The notes: generated by a model not told the origin, from the letters alone. 64,000 nt of DNA from Melioribacteraceae bacterium (GCA_016927595.1 JAFGMI010000019.1:1-64000), one strand, 5' to 3'; counted from the stretch's first letter, positions 49,772-60,660 are shown. Numbers and translations are program-made.

Positions 49772-51867
49772 TGAAAAAAGAAATTAAAGAATACTTTAAG
49801 AAAAATCCCGGTCACAAAATTAAGCCGAGAGAACTTGCAAAAAAACTTTCGATGCTAAATGAAGAGAATTATGCATCGCTTAAGCAAATGCTCCACGATC
49901 TCTCAAATGAAGGATACCTGGACAAACAGGGAAAAAGATATTTTCTTTCATATCAGCCCGACAATAATCTTATAGGCACGTTTCAATTATCGCGTGAAGG
50001 GACATACGGATTTGTAATCATTAAAGACTACGACGTTCCGGATATATTTGTCCCAGAGAAATTTTTCAATACGGCAATTCATGGAGATCTCGTAAAGGTT
50101 GAATTACAGTCCAGGCAGCGCGGTAAAAATATAGAAGGAAAAATTATTGAGGTGCTGGAGAGGAAACATGCAGAGATTATTGGCGATCTGGTAAAAAGAA
50201 AGTCTGCTTATTTCGTATTCCCCGATAATAACGAAATTCAAACAGATATTTATATTCCGCATGAACACCTGCATGATGCTGGAGTGGGTGATAAGGTTGT
50301 TGTAAGCAATATCTTATGGGAAAGTAACGGTGTTAATCCCGAAGGTATAATCGTAGAGGTGCTCGGTAAAAGCGGATCTTACGAAGTTGAAAGAAAACTG
50401 GTGATGAAGGAATACCATCTTCCTCTCAGTTTTTCCAGGGATGCGATGGCGGAAGCGGATTGCATGACCGAAGATATAACCAATGATGAGATAAACAAGA
50501 GAATAGATCTTCGGCATAAAATAGTTTTTACGATTGATCCCGAAGATGCCCGGGATTTTGATGATGCCGTTTCGATTGAAAAGCGCAGTGACGGTAATTT
50601 TGAAATAGGTATACATATAGCAGATGTAAGCCATTTCTTAAAAAAAGGTACTGCAGTTTATAAGGAAGCGGCAAAAAGAGCAACGAGTGTATACCTCGTT
50701 GGAAATGTTGTGCCGATGCTGCCGGAAAAATTGTCAAATAATATCTGTTCGCTTGTTCCTTTTAAAGACCGGCTGACATATTCAGTAATTTTAACGGTTA
50801 CGCCGGAAGCTGCAATTGTTGATTACAGGATTGGAAAATCAGTAATAAATAGTAAAAGACGATTCACATATGAAGAGGTTCAGGATATCCTGAATAATAA
50901 AAACGGTGAATTTTTCTGGGAGCTAAATGAATTGAATAAAATTGCAAGAATTCTTCGCAGCAGGAGAATACAGAAAGGCAGTATTAATTTTATTCGACCG
51001 GAGGTGAAATTTGAACTTTCCGATGACGGGAAGCCGTTTAATATTGTTATAAAAAGAATTCAGGAAAGCAACGAATTAATTGAGGAATTGATGCTGCTGG
51101 CGAACCAAACAGTTGCATCGCATGTTAAGAAAATTTCAGGTAAAAATCTTTTATCTTTTATTTACAGGGTGCATGATGTTCCCGAAGAGGAGAAAATGAG
51201 CGAGTTTGCCAGATTTGTAACTTCGTTAGGTTATAAATTCAATACCAGGATTAAAAATAAATCTAAAGAACTTCAGAAATTACTGGATCAGGTAAAGGGA
51301 ACTGTGGAAGAGGCAGTAATTAATGAAATTGCAATCAGATCAATGGCAAAAGCGGTCTATTCAACAGAAAATATAGGCCATTACGGGTTGGGTTTTAAAA
51401 ATTATACACATTTTACGTCGCCTATACGCCGTTTCCCGGATTTAATTGTCCATAAATTACTATATAAATACCTTGAAAATAATTCGGCAGAATCATATTC
51501 TGCAAAGGAGTTAGAAAATATTTGCAGTCATTCCTCGAGCATGGAAAGAAATGCAGTTTCTGCTGAAAGAACTTCGATTAAGCTGAAACAAATTGAGTAC
51601 TTGAAGAATAAAATTGGTTATGAATATGATGGAATTATTTCGGGTGTTACAAATTTCGGGATTTTTGTCGAACTGAATGAAAATCTTGCCGAAGGTTTAA
51701 TACGGCTGAGAGACATAGAAGATGATTATTATATTTTGGATGAGAAGCATTACTCGATTATAGGAAGGTCGAGTAAACAGATATATAGATTGGGGGATCG
51801 CATACGTGTTAAAGTAGTAAGAGTAGATGAAGAAAAACAGGAAATTGATTTTATTTTAATTAATTAG
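49771..51867 (+). CDS. rnr: Ribonuclease R
   Basis: TIDPEDARDFDDAVSIE, YTHFTSPIRRFPDLIVHKLL, C-terminal S1 domain. Confidence 0.95.
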   Translation: MKKEIKEYFKKNPGHKIKPRELAKKLSMLNEENYASLKQMLHDLSNEGYLDKQGKRYFLSYQPDNNLIGTFQLSREGTYGFVIIKDYDVPDIFVPEKFFNTAIHGDLVKVELQSRQRGKNIEGKIIEVLERKHAEIIGDLVKRKSAYFVFPDNNEIQTDIYIPHEHLHDAGVGDKVVVSNILWESNGVNPEGIIVEVLGKSGSYEVERKLVMKEYHLPLSFSRDAMAEADCMTEDITNDEINKRIDLRHKIVFTIDPEDARDFDDAVSIEKRSDGNFEIGIHIADVSHFLKKGTAVYKEAAKRATSVYLVGNVVPMLPEKLSNNICSLVPFKDRLTYSVILTVTPEAAIVDYRIGKSVINSKRRFTYEEVQDILNNKNGEFFWELNELNKIARILRSRRIQKGSINFIRPEVKFELSDDGKPFNIVIKRIQESNELIEELMLLANQTVASHVKKISGKNLLSFIYRVHDVPEEEKMSEFARFVTSLGYKFNTRIKNKSKELQKLLDQVKGTVEEAVINEIAIRSMAKAVYSTENIGHYGLGFKNYTHFTSPIRRFPDLIVHKLLYKYLENNSAESYSAKELENICSHSSSMERNAVSAERTSIKLKQIEYLKNKIGYEYDGIISGVTNFGIFVELNENLAEGLIRLRDIEDDYYILDEKHYSIIGRSSKQIYRLGDRIRVKVVRVDEEKQEIDFILIN

Positions 51868-51881
51868 CAACGGTGCAGGTT

Positions 51882-54800
51882 ATGAATAAAATAATGGTTT
51901 TATTACTACTGGTCGTTTCATCTGTGTCTGTACTCGGACAGTTCGGAATGAACAGAGTTCAGTATAAAAATTTTGACTGGTATTTCATACAGACAAAACA
52001 CTTCGACATATATTTTTCACAGGAAGGAAGAAGCTCGGCTGAATTTGCAGCCAAGGCAGCTGAAGAATCACTTGAGGATCTTCAAAAACGGCTGGATTAC
52101 ACAATAAATAATCGGATTTCACTAATACTTTACAACTCACATAATGATTTCCAGGAAACCAACACTACCGATGGATATCTGAGTCAGGGCGTAGGAGGAT
52201 TTACAGAACCCTTTAAAAACAGAGTTGTATTCCCTTTCGAAGGTTCCTTCGAAAAATTCAGACACGTTATTCATCACGAGCTCGTTCACGCTGTTATGCG
52301 TGACATGCTATACGGCGGCACTGTTCAGAATATAATTGCAAAAGGAATAACGTTAAATCTTCCACACTGGTATCATGAAGGTATGGCAGAGTATCTTTCA
52401 TCGGGATGGGAAACGAAATCCGATCAGTTTATAAGAAATGCAATTATTAATGAATTCCTGCCTGATATCGACCAGTTATACGGCTATTTTGGATACCGCG
52501 GCGGTCAATCGGTTCTTCAGTACATTGCTGAAAAATATGGCGATCCGAAAGTAGGTGAGATTCTTACAAAAATTAAAAACAGCGGAAGTCTGGAGGAAGG
52601 ATTAAAAGGTGCAATCGGTTTAACCCTTGAAGAACTGAATGAACGCTGGAAGAAAGATCTTAAAGTTAGATACTGGCCGGAAATTGCCGAAAGAGATGAG
52701 CCTGACGATTTTGCAGAGAGGATTACTGACAATAAAAAAATAATCGGTTTTTACAATACGAGTCCTGCTATTTCTCCTATGGGCGATAAACTTGCGTTCA
52801 TTTCAGACAGGGATATTTACTTCGATGTTTACATAATGGATTTGAGTAACAAAGAAAATATAAAAAAGATTATTAGCAGCGGACGAACGAATGACTTTGA
52901 AGAATTAAATGTTTTATTCCCTGCTTTAACCTGGTCTCCCGATAATATACATGTGGCTCTATCAGTTAAGAGCAGCGGGTACGATGTAATTTCCGTTATA
53001 AATACGGAGACAGAAGAAAGTAAGGAATTACCATTGAAGTTCGACGGGATTGAATCAGTAGCATGGTCTCCGGACGGCGAAAAAATTGCATTTGTAGGAA
53101 GCAACGCTGTTCAGTCCGATATTTATATATATAATTTTAAAGATCAATCAGTTACGAATCTGACTAACGATATTTTCTCCGATAATGATCCGGCGTGGTC
53201 GCCAGATAATATGAAAATAATTTTTAGTTCTGACAGGGGTGAATATGTAAGCAAAGATATGATACCTAAAGATTTCAGCATGTATGGACATAATTACCAT
53301 CAGATTGACTTATTCCTTATTGATACCGATAATAAAAAAATCGACAGGGTTTCAAACTGGCAATACAGTGACGAAAAGACCCCTGTGTTCTCTGCAGACG
53401 GAAAAGAAATAATATTTGTTTCCGATAGAAATGGGATAAACAACCTGTATAAAAAATCCGTCGTCTTAAGTGAGAATGACTCAGTGGATACAATAGTTGA
53501 GCTGGAAGCTGTTCCTTTAACAAATTCTTTAAATGAAATCAGCCAATTATCATTATCACAGGATGCTAAAAAACTTGTATTCACTTCACTATACAAGCAG
53601 GGTTATAATATATTTATGATTAAAAATCCTTTCGGGATGGAAGCTGAAGGTAACGAATTAAAACTGACTGAGTATATGGCAAGCGTTGTAAACGAAAAAC
53701 CGTTAGTAAATCTGGATCAGTATGCTTTTTCGAATGAGGTTACAGATTCGGTTATTCATGCATCGGCGATAGATACAGAAAATACGGAGGAGCAGAAGAA
53801 CCCGGGTAAGTTTTTCAGCGGCAAACTTGTTGATGAATCTTCCAGGGACAAAGATACTACTAAAGAAAATGTTGATTACAGCAACTATGTTTTCGGCAGT
53901 GAAGAATTCAGAATAGACAGCAGCCAATACTTGGCGAGTAAGGAAAATCTCTTTAATGAAAAACTTGATGATAACGGCAATTATCTTGTTAACCGCTACA
54001 AAATTAATTTTACACCGGATTTGATATATGCCAACGCAGGTTACAGCACCCTTTATGGTTTGCTTGGAACAACTGTACTTTCATTCAGTGATATTTTAGG
54101 AAATCACAGACTCATAGGCGTAACAAGTTTACAGATTGATCTTAAGAACAGTGACTACGGCTTGGCATACTATTATCTGGGCGACCGGATCAACTTCGGA
54201 ATTGAAGGATTTCATACTGCAAGGTTTGTTTACCTTACAAGGGGATTCGGTTCTAATTTATTCCGTTTCAGAAACTACGGATTGGTTGCATCAGCAAGTT
54301 ATCCGATCAATAGATTTTACAGGTTCGATTTCGGTTTGAGTGCAATGAATGTATCGTCAGAAAACCTTGATAATTTTAATGAGAAAACCCAGTCGAATTT
54401 CTATTTTGTTCCTACCTTCAGTTTTGTAAGAGATAATACGATGTGGGGTTATTATTCACCGATTCAGGGTGAGCGCTATAACCTGACCTTATTCGGCGAC
54501 CCCGGTATAAGCAGGTCTGCACAGAGTTTTATTTCAATGGTATGGGATTACAGAAAATATTTTAGATTTTTTTATGATAATTCTTTCGTTGTCAGATTCT
54601 CAGGTGGATATTCAGGCGGAGCCAATCCGCAACGATTCTTTCTCGGCGGCACCGAAAATTGGATCAACCGGGAATTTGCTACGGGCGATATACCGTTAAA
54701 TAATGCATCTGATTTTGCTTTCCTCTCACCTGCTCTTCCCTTACGAGGATACAATTACGCTGAAAAGATTGGAACACGCTATTCATTGTTAAATCTTGAA

Positions 54801-55097
54801 TTGAGATTACCTGTAATAAGATACTTGTTAACCGGACCGCTTCCTATTTTCTTCCAGAATATACTGGGTGCTGCATTTATTGATGCGGGTACTGCCTGGG
54901 AAAACAATAAGAGTCTGAGATTTTTCAACAGGGATGAGAAAGGCAGAAGAGTTACGGATGATCTGCTTATAGGAACAGGTTTCGGCGCAAGAACATATTT
55001 CCTATTCTTTCTCTTACGATTTGATGTAGCGTGGGCGTATGATATCAAAAGTTTTTCAAAACCTAAGTATTATTTTTCAATAGGAACTGATTTTTAA
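51882..55097 (+). CDS. Fusion: MA-type metallopeptidase + TolB-like PD40 propeller + Omp85-like C-terminal barrel
   Basis: HHELVHAVMRDML...HEGMAEYLS (HExxH + E); WSPDGEKIAFVGS / WSPDNMKIIFSSDRG propeller repeats; FFLGGTENWINRE...LPLRGYNYAEKIGTRYSLLNLELRLPV...FIDAGTAW...GFGARTYFLFFLLRFDVAWAYD. Confidence 0.8.
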   Translation: MNKIMVLLLLVVSSVSVLGQFGMNRVQYKNFDWYFIQTKHFDIYFSQEGRSSAEFAAKAAEESLEDLQKRLDYTINNRISLILYNSHNDFQETNTTDGYLSQGVGGFTEPFKNRVVFPFEGSFEKFRHVIHHELVHAVMRDMLYGGTVQNIIAKGITLNLPHWYHEGMAEYLSSGWETKSDQFIRNAIINEFLPDIDQLYGYFGYRGGQSVLQYIAEKYGDPKVGEILTKIKNSGSLEEGLKGAIGLTLEELNERWKKDLKVRYWPEIAERDEPDDFAERITDNKKIIGFYNTSPAISPMGDKLAFISDRDIYFDVYIMDLSNKENIKKIISSGRTNDFEELNVLFPALTWSPDNIHVALSVKSSGYDVISVINTETEESKELPLKFDGIESVAWSPDGEKIAFVGSNAVQSDIYIYNFKDQSVTNLTNDIFSDNDPAWSPDNMKIIFSSDRGEYVSKDMIPKDFSMYGHNYHQIDLFLIDTDNKKIDRVSNWQYSDEKTPVFSADGKEIIFVSDRNGINNLYKKSVVLSENDSVDTIVELEAVPLTNSLNEISQLSLSQDAKKLVFTSLYKQGYNIFMIKNPFGMEAEGNELKLTEYMASVVNEKPLVNLDQYAFSNEVTDSVIHASAIDTENTEEQKNPGKFFSGKLVDESSRDKDTTKENVDYSNYVFGSEEFRIDSSQYLASKENLFNEKLDDNGNYLVNRYKINFTPDLIYANAGYSTLYGLLGTTVLSFSDILGNHRLIGVTSLQIDLKNSDYGLAYYYLGDRINFGIEGFHTARFVYLTRGFGSNLFRFRNYGLVASASYPINRFYRFDFGLSAMNVSSENLDNFNEKTQSNFYFVPTFSFVRDNTMWGYYSPIQGERYNLTLFGDPGISRSAQSFISMVWDYRKYFRFFYDNSFVVRFSGGYSGGANPQRFFLGGTENWINREFATGDIPLNNASDFAFLSPALPLRGYNYAEKIGTRYSLLNLELRLPVIRYLLTGPLPIFFQNILGAAFIDAGTAWENNKSLRFFNRDEKGRRVTDDLLIGTGFGARTYFLFFLLRFDVAWAYDIKSFSKPKYYFSIGTDF

Positions 55098-55120
55098 ATC
55101 CGGTTTTCACCGGATTTTTT
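55096..55120. terminator. Bidirectional Rho-independent terminator between convergent genes
   Basis: aaatccggt/accggattt 9-bp stem, 4-nt loop, T-rich tract on the plus strand; AAA-rich 5' side gives Ts on the minus strand. Confidence 0.8.
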
Positions 55121-55397
55121 ATTTGCTTTTCGAAGTGTTGTCAGACGATTTACTATCATTCGTCTTACCCGTTGAGGCTGAGGCGGATTTTGATGTATCT
55201 GCAGCAGAACTGACACCGGATTTATAATCTGTCTGGTAAAAACCCGATCCTTTAAAAATAGGACCGATACCTGCACCGATTAATCTCTTCAATTCACCAC
55301 CGCAATTTTTACATTCCTTTAATGGTGCGTCAGTCATTTTTTGAAAACACTCAAATGTATCGCCGCACTTGGTACATTTATAATCATATGTCGGCAT
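55119..55397 (-). CDS. FmdB-family zinc-ribbon protein with Ser/Lys-rich tail
   Basis: MPTYDYKCTKCGDTFECFQKMTDAPLKECKNCGGELKRLIGAGIGPIFKGSGFYQTDYK. Confidence 0.92.
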   Translation of the reverse strand: MPTYDYKCTKCGDTFECFQKMTDAPLKECKNCGGELKRLIGAGIGPIFKGSGFYQTDYKSGVSSAADTSKSASASTGKTNDSKSSDNTSKSK

Positions 55398-55570
55398 TTA
55401 TTCCTCTTAAATTTTTTCTAATCAAACCGCAAAAATAAATACTAACAATCATAAAACAAACTTATGCACAATAAATTATTTTTTTACTTAACTTTGAACG
55501 TATAATAAAATTAGATGATAATACCATCAAATCAGTCGTACTTTCACTGCTAATTGTTTTATCAGGATGC

Positions 55571-56182
55571 TTGAATTATGAGCAAATCACAAAGCTGAAA
55601 ACAGACGGCTCGGGTGAAATGTTCGTGCATTACTGGACAAATTTCAGCATACAGACGGATTCTTTACTTATTTCAAAATTCGGAATTTTTGAACCTGATT
55701 CGCTGAAAAAACTATTTTCTGCCAGTTTTACTGCAATCGAGAAAATTGAGGTTTATAAAAATTACAAGGACTCTACAATTCATGCAAAAGTAGAGCTTGA
55801 TTTTAACAGGGTTGATTCGCTTAATTTTCTCAATCCTTTCGCTAATTACAGGTATGCGTTTATAAAAACTGACGATGAAAATGAGATTATATTTTCGCAC
55901 GACGTAACGCCGATATCGACAGGATTTGGATTTGAAGACAGCTCCTTAACACTTGAATACACTTATTACATCCCGGGAAAAATACTCGAACACAATGCTG
56001 ATAAAAGAACAAACAACAAATTATATTGGATTTTTAATCAGTCGGAAGTAGGAAAAGGCAAAGAGATTTACGTTAAGTTTACCCCATATAAAATTAAAGA
56101 AACACCCGATTGGATATATTTTAGCGCTTTATTCGTATTAATAGTTGTATTAATATTTATCTTTAAAAAAAGAATCACCTAA
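55571..56182 (+). CDS. Putative lipoprotein with C-terminal TM (5' end unresolved)
   Basis: In-frame upstream sequence encodes KSVVLSLLIVLSGC lipobox; C-terminal TM DWIYFSALFVLIVVLIFIFKKR. Confidence 0.55.
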   Translation: MNYEQITKLKTDGSGEMFVHYWTNFSIQTDSLLISKFGIFEPDSLKKLFSASFTAIEKIEVYKNYKDSTIHAKVELDFNRVDSLNFLNPFANYRYAFIKTDDENEIIFSHDVTPISTGFGFEDSSLTLEYTYYIPGKILEHNADKRTNNKLYWIFNQSEVGKGKEIYVKFTPYKIKETPDWIYFSALFVLIVVLIFIFKKRIT

Positions 56183-56218
56183 GTTATTGTTTTTTAGGTA
56201 ATTACAAAGATTCATAAT

Positions 56219-56249
56219 TTGACATACCAGATCGGATTACTTATATTTG
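56219..56249 (+). promoter_or_regulatory. prs promoter: TTGACA - 17 nt - TATATTTG
   Basis: TTGACA 56219-56224; TATATTTG 56242-56249; prs ATG 56269. Confidence 0.7.
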
Positions 56250-56268
56250 AAATCTTTCTTTTTTTAGT

Positions 56269-57225
56269 ATGTTTGACGATATGACTTTCAGAAAGGATTT
56301 AAGAATATTTTCGGGTAATTCCAACCCGAATTTCGCAAAAAAGATTTGCGAATATCTCAATATAGACCAGGGTCAGATTGAATTAAAGAAGTTCAGCGAC
56401 GGTGAAATCTGGGTTAAATTTAAAGAGAATATTCGTGGTCGTGATGTTTACATCGTTCAGTCAACTATGCCCCCTGCTGAAAATCTGATGGAAATGCTGA
56501 TAATGATCGATGCAGCGAAGAGATCATCGGCAAAAAGAGTAACTGCAGTAATACCCTATTTCGGATATGCCAGGCAGGATAGAAAAGATCAGCCCAGGGT
56601 TTCAATAACAGCAAAAATGGTGGCAAATTTACTTACCGTTGCAGGCGCTGACAAAGCCATTACAATGGATCTGCATGCAGCTCAAATTCAGGGCTTCTTC
56701 GATATTCCTGTCGATCATTTGTATGCATCACCGATTTATACGAGTGAATTCATGAATAAAATAGATAACCTCGCTATAGTTTCGCCTGATATCGGCGGTG
56801 TAAAAATTGCGCGTTCTTATGCGAAGCGTCTGGATGCAAAACTTGTAGTAATTGATAAAAGAAGACCTGAACCGAACAAAGCTGAAGTTATGAATGTAAT
56901 AGGTGAAGTTGAAGGTAAAAATGTTATAATTGTGGATGACCTTATAGATACAGGCGGCACTTTTGTTTCGGCAGTTAAGGCACTAAAAGAAAGAGGAGCT
57001 GAAAAAATTTTCGGTGCCGTTACACACCCTCTGTTATCGGGTACAGCTACTAAAAATATTGAGAAATCGGAAATAGACAAACTCTATGTTACCGATACAA
57101 TTCCTCTTCACGAGAGTAGTTCCAAGATCGAAGTAAAAAGTGCGACTCAATTATTTGCCGAGGCAATTATCAGGTCGCATAATAATGAGTCTATAAGCTC
57201 GTTGTTCGATGTTGATAAGAGTTAG
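56269..57225 (+). CDS. prs: Ribose-phosphate pyrophosphokinase
   Basis: FSDGEIWVKFKENIRGRDVYIVQS, YFGYARQDRKDQPR, VDDLIDTGGT. Confidence 0.96.
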   Translation: MFDDMTFRKDLRIFSGNSNPNFAKKICEYLNIDQGQIELKKFSDGEIWVKFKENIRGRDVYIVQSTMPPAENLMEMLIMIDAAKRSSAKRVTAVIPYFGYARQDRKDQPRVSITAKMVANLLTVAGADKAITMDLHAAQIQGFFDIPVDHLYASPIYTSEFMNKIDNLAIVSPDIGGVKIARSYAKRLDAKLVVIDKRRPEPNKAEVMNVIGEVEGKNVIIVDDLIDTGGTFVSAVKALKERGAEKIFGAVTHPLLSGTATKNIEKSEIDKLYVTDTIPLHESSSKIEVKSATQLFAEAIIRSHNNESISSLFDVDKS

Positions 57226-57260
57226 AATTTTAGAATAATATCATTTGGAGTAAAGCAAAA

Positions 57261-57902
57261 ATGGCAGAGATAAGCTTAAATGCACAAAAAAGAGAAATAA
57301 CTACCAAAGGTGCTGTTAAACAGATGCGGAGAAACGGAAACGTTCCCGGCACTTTGTATCTGAAAGGATCGGAACCAATATCTTTCTCAGTAAACGAAGT
57401 GGCATTAAACCCATTGGTTTTTACTGCAGAAACCAGCATTATAAATTTGAAAATTGATGGAACCGAGCAGAGATGCATAATTAAAGATGTTCAATTTGAT
57501 CCGGTGTCAGACAGAGTAATTCATGTCGATTTTCAGGGTGTTACAGTCGGTCAGAGCCTGCAACTGCAGATTCCTGTTCAGATAACTGGAAATGCTGTCG
57601 GTGTTAAAGAAGGCGGTCACCTTCAGACATTCCTGCATAAACTTGATGTTGAATGTCTGCCACGTCATATTCCCGAGCATATTCAAATTGACGTGACAAA
57701 GCTCAGCGTAGGAGATATGATTCATGTCCGGGATCTTGGTATTGAAAACATTTCTATCCTGAATGCTGAGGATACTGTTATAGTTGGTGTTGTTGCCGCC
57801 CGGGGTACAACTGAGGAAACTGTTGAAGAGCTTAAAACTGAAGGTGAAGAACAAGCAGAACCTGAAGTTATATCAAAAGGTAAATCTCAAGAAGACGAAT
57901 AA
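57261..57902 (+). CDS. rplY: 50S ribosomal protein L25 / Ctc
   Basis: RNGNVPGTLYLKG; IKDVQFDPVSDRVIHVDFQ; L25/TL5 C-terminal domain. Confidence 0.94.
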   Translation: MAEISLNAQKREITTKGAVKQMRRNGNVPGTLYLKGSEPISFSVNEVALNPLVFTAETSIINLKIDGTEQRCIIKDVQFDPVSDRVIHVDFQGVTVGQSLQLQIPVQITGNAVGVKEGGHLQTFLHKLDVECLPRHIPEHIQIDVTKLSVGDMIHVRDLGIENISILNAEDTVIVGVVAARGTTEETVEELKTEGEEQAEPEVISKGKSQEDE

Positions 57903-58511
57903 TTGCGTGCTATTCTTGGAATAGGTAATCCAGGCAGTAAGTATGAAAATACGCGGCACAATATCGGGTTTAAAATACTCGATAAATTTGCTGAAAGACA
58001 TAAACTTGTATTTAAGTCATCATCGGATGATTACTATTATGCGGGAAGCTTTATAAAGGCTTCCCCTTTTATTTTAATCAAGCCGACAACATTTGTTAAT
58101 TTAACGGGTCAAGCTGTTATTCAGCTTTTAGAAAAATATAAAATCGATTTGAAAAACCTGCTTGTCGTTCTCGATGATGTTAATCTTCCACCGGGAAAAT
58201 TGAGAATTAGAAAATCGGGCGGCGATGGTGGACATAACGGATTATATTCGATTATTTATACCGTAATGTCGAATGAATTTCCGCGCCTGCGTTTTGGAAT
58301 AGGGAATGATTTTGAGTACGGAACAATGGCAGATTATGTCCTAACTCAATTCAACAAAGAAGAGACTGATTTGATAAATGGAAGTATTATTTCATCTGTA
58401 AGGCTTATTGAAAAATTTATTGAAGGCGGTATAGAGCTTATGCTGTCTGAGTTTAGTAAATCCAATATTACTAATGTGCATAACTCCAATAATATTAATG
58501 AGGGTAATTAG
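57903..58511 (+). CDS. pth: Aminoacyl-tRNA hydrolase (TTG start)
   Basis: [44 protein letters not shown]. Confidence 0.95.
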   Translation: MRAILGIGNPGSKYENTRHNIGFKILDKFAERHKLVFKSSSDDYYYAGSFIKASPFILIKPTTFVNLTGQAVIQLLEKYKIDLKNLLVVLDDVNLPPGKLRIRKSGGDGGHNGLYSIIYTVMSNEFPRLRFGIGNDFEYGTMADYVLTQFNKEETDLINGSIISSVRLIEKFIEGGIELMLSEFSKSNITNVHNSNNINEGN

Positions 58512-58519
58512 GAGCTAAT

Positions 58520-60586
58520 ATGAATTTATTGATATACTTAATTCCAGTTGCCGGATTACTGGCATTGCTTTATAGTTTATTGAAAAATAACTGGATTAGC
58601 AGACAAAGTGCAGGCACCGAAAAAATGGAGGAAATTTCCAGGAATATCCGTGATGGTGCAATTGCTTTTCTGCGTACCGAGTACAAGGTTCTCGCAGTGT
58701 TTGTAATAACGGTTGCTGTTCTGCTTGCAATCTCAAACAGCTCTAACGCTGAATCTTCATGGTTAATTTCGGTTTCGTTCGTTGTAGGCGCTTTATGTTC
58801 AGGACTTGCTGGGTATTTAGGTATGATGGCAGCTACAAAAGCAAATGTCAGAACTACTCATGCCGCTCGTACAGGTTTGGGACCAGCATTAAAAATAGCA
58901 TTTTCCGGCGGTTCGATAATGGGCATGAATGTCGTGGGACTCGGCGTGCTGGGTTTAAGTGTTCTGTTCATCATTTATTCGAACCTGCATTGGGATATTT
59001 ATAAAATAATTAACGTAATTTCAGGCTTCTCACTTGGAGCTTCTTCCATAGCACTGTTTGCAAGGGTAGGCGGTGGTATTTATACGAAAGCCGCTGATGT
59101 CGGCGCTGATCTGGCTGGTAAAGTTTATGAAGGAATACCTGAAGATGATCCGAGAAATCCAGCTACTATTGCAGATAACGTAGGTGATAATGTGGGTGAT
59201 GTTGCCGGTATGGGAGCGGATCTTTTCGAATCCTTTGTTGGTGCAATAATCGGTGCAATGGTACTCGGAGCATTATTTTACAGCCCCGATGTACCTGAAT
59301 TAAGCCTTGAAGCCGTGCTGCTTCCTTTAGTTCTTGCGGGAACTGGTATAATCCTTTCCATAGTCGGTACTTTCTTTGTTAACGTAAAAGAAGGGGGAAA
59401 TCCTCAAAAGGCATTGAACATGGGAGAGTTTGGTACATCAGGATTGATGCTGGTCGCTTCGTATTTCATAATTCAAAATTTGCTTCCTGAAAACTGGATT
59501 CATAATGAATTCGAATATACTAACGATGGTGTTTTCTTTGCGACTATTATCGGACTGGCTGCTGGAACACTTATTGGATTAATTACGGAATATTACACCG
59601 GTACTGGTTATAAACCGGTCGCTAAAATAGCAAATCAATCAGTCACTGGTTCGGCAACCAACATTATTGCCGGATTGGGTGTCGGAATGATGTCAACAGG
59701 ATTACCGATTATAATTATTGCAGCAAGTATTATCGGAGCCTTCGAATTTGCAAATCTTTATGGTATAGCTATAGCAGCTCTTGGAATGCTTTCGACGACA
59801 GGAATTCAACTTGCTGTAGATGCATACGGTCCGATCTCCGACAATGCGGGCGGTATAGCAGAAATGGCTGAATTACCGAAAGAGGTTAGAGAACGCACCG
59901 ATAAGCTTGATGCGGTTGGAAATACCACCGCCGCCATCGGGAAAGGATTTGCAATTGGATCAGCAGCATTAACAGCTTTAGCACTTTTCTCGGCTTTTAT
60001 GACTCAAGCCGATATTGTGTCGATAGACCTTGCAAAACCGGTTATAATGGGCGGTTTATTCATCGGGGCAATGCTTCCTTTTGTTTTTTCAGCATTGTCA
60101 TTGAATGCTGTTGGACGTGCCGCCAAGCAGATGATAATTGAGGTCGGCAGACAGTTTAGGGAAATAAAGGGTTTAAGAGAAGGAACTGCTAAAGCAGAAT
60201 ACTCTAAATGTGTTGAAATTTCGACAAAGGCAGCAATCGTGGAAATGATTTTACCGGGTCTGATGGCGGTATCAGTTCCTGTAATTGTAGGTCTGATCAG
60301 CAAGGAAATGCTGGCAGGTCTGCTCGCAGGTGTTACCGCCAGCGGTGTATTAATGGCTATTTTCCAATCGAATGCCGGTGGAGCCTGGGATAATGCAAAA
60401 AAACTGATTGAAAGCGAAATAGAGATAGACGGTTTCAAATACGGAAAAGGTTCTGACGCGCATAAGGCATCGGTCGTGGGGGATACAGTCGGCGATCCGT
60501 TTAAGGATACATCAGGACCGTCCATAAATATACTTATTAAGCTTATGTCTGTTGTTTCATTAGTTATTGCACCATTGATTAAATAA
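58520..60586 (+). CDS. hppA: Membrane-bound ion-translocating pyrophosphatase (GNTTAA signature, K+-dependent type)
   Basis: [65 protein letters not shown]. Confidence 0.95.
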   Translation: MNLLIYLIPVAGLLALLYSLLKNNWISRQSAGTEKMEEISRNIRDGAIAFLRTEYKVLAVFVITVAVLLAISNSSNAESSWLISVSFVVGALCSGLAGYLGMMAATKANVRTTHAARTGLGPALKIAFSGGSIMGMNVVGLGVLGLSVLFIIYSNLHWDIYKIINVISGFSLGASSIALFARVGGGIYTKAADVGADLAGKVYEGIPEDDPRNPATIADNVGDNVGDVAGMGADLFESFVGAIIGAMVLGALFYSPDVPELSLEAVLLPLVLAGTGIILSIVGTFFVNVKEGGNPQKALNMGEFGTSGLMLVASYFIIQNLLPENWIHNEFEYTNDGVFFATIIGLAAGTLIGLITEYYTGTGYKPVAKIANQSVTGSATNIIAGLGVGMMSTGLPIIIIAASIIGAFEFANLYGIAIAALGMLSTTGIQLAVDAYGPISDNAGGIAEMAELPKEVRERTDKLDAVGNTTAAIGKGFAIGSAALTALALFSAFMTQADIVSIDLAKPVIMGGLFIGAMLPFVFSALSLNAVGRAAKQMIIEVGRQFREIKGLREGTAKAEYSKCVEISTKAAIVEMILPGLMAVSVPVIVGLISKEMLAGLLAGVTASGVLMAIFQSNAGGAWDNAKKLIESEIEIDGFKYGKGSDAHKASVVGDTVGDPFKDTSGPSINILIKLMSVVSLVIAPLIK

Positions 60587-60612
60587 TTTTATATTTACAG
60601 GTTATTTTTTAA

Positions 60613-60660
60613 CCCTGCTTCCGATCAGTTGACCGGAGGCCATTAAGTCCATAGGGAGGA
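60613..60660 (+). promoter_or_regulatory. Candidate rpsF leader (S6:S18-binding-like hairpin)
   Basis: GCUUCC-GAUCAGUUGACC-GGAGGC hairpin 60617-60640; CCCU (60613-60616) complementary to AGGG (60653-60656) in the SD region. Confidence 0.45.

Noticed and set aside
56177-56199. acctaa...ttaggt inverted repeat after the 55571 gene
   Set aside because: Short AT-rich stem without a following T-tract; not good enough to call a terminator.
60004-60525. 173-aa minus ORF inside hppA
   Set aside because: Antisense shadow of a highly conserved gene; no independent signals.
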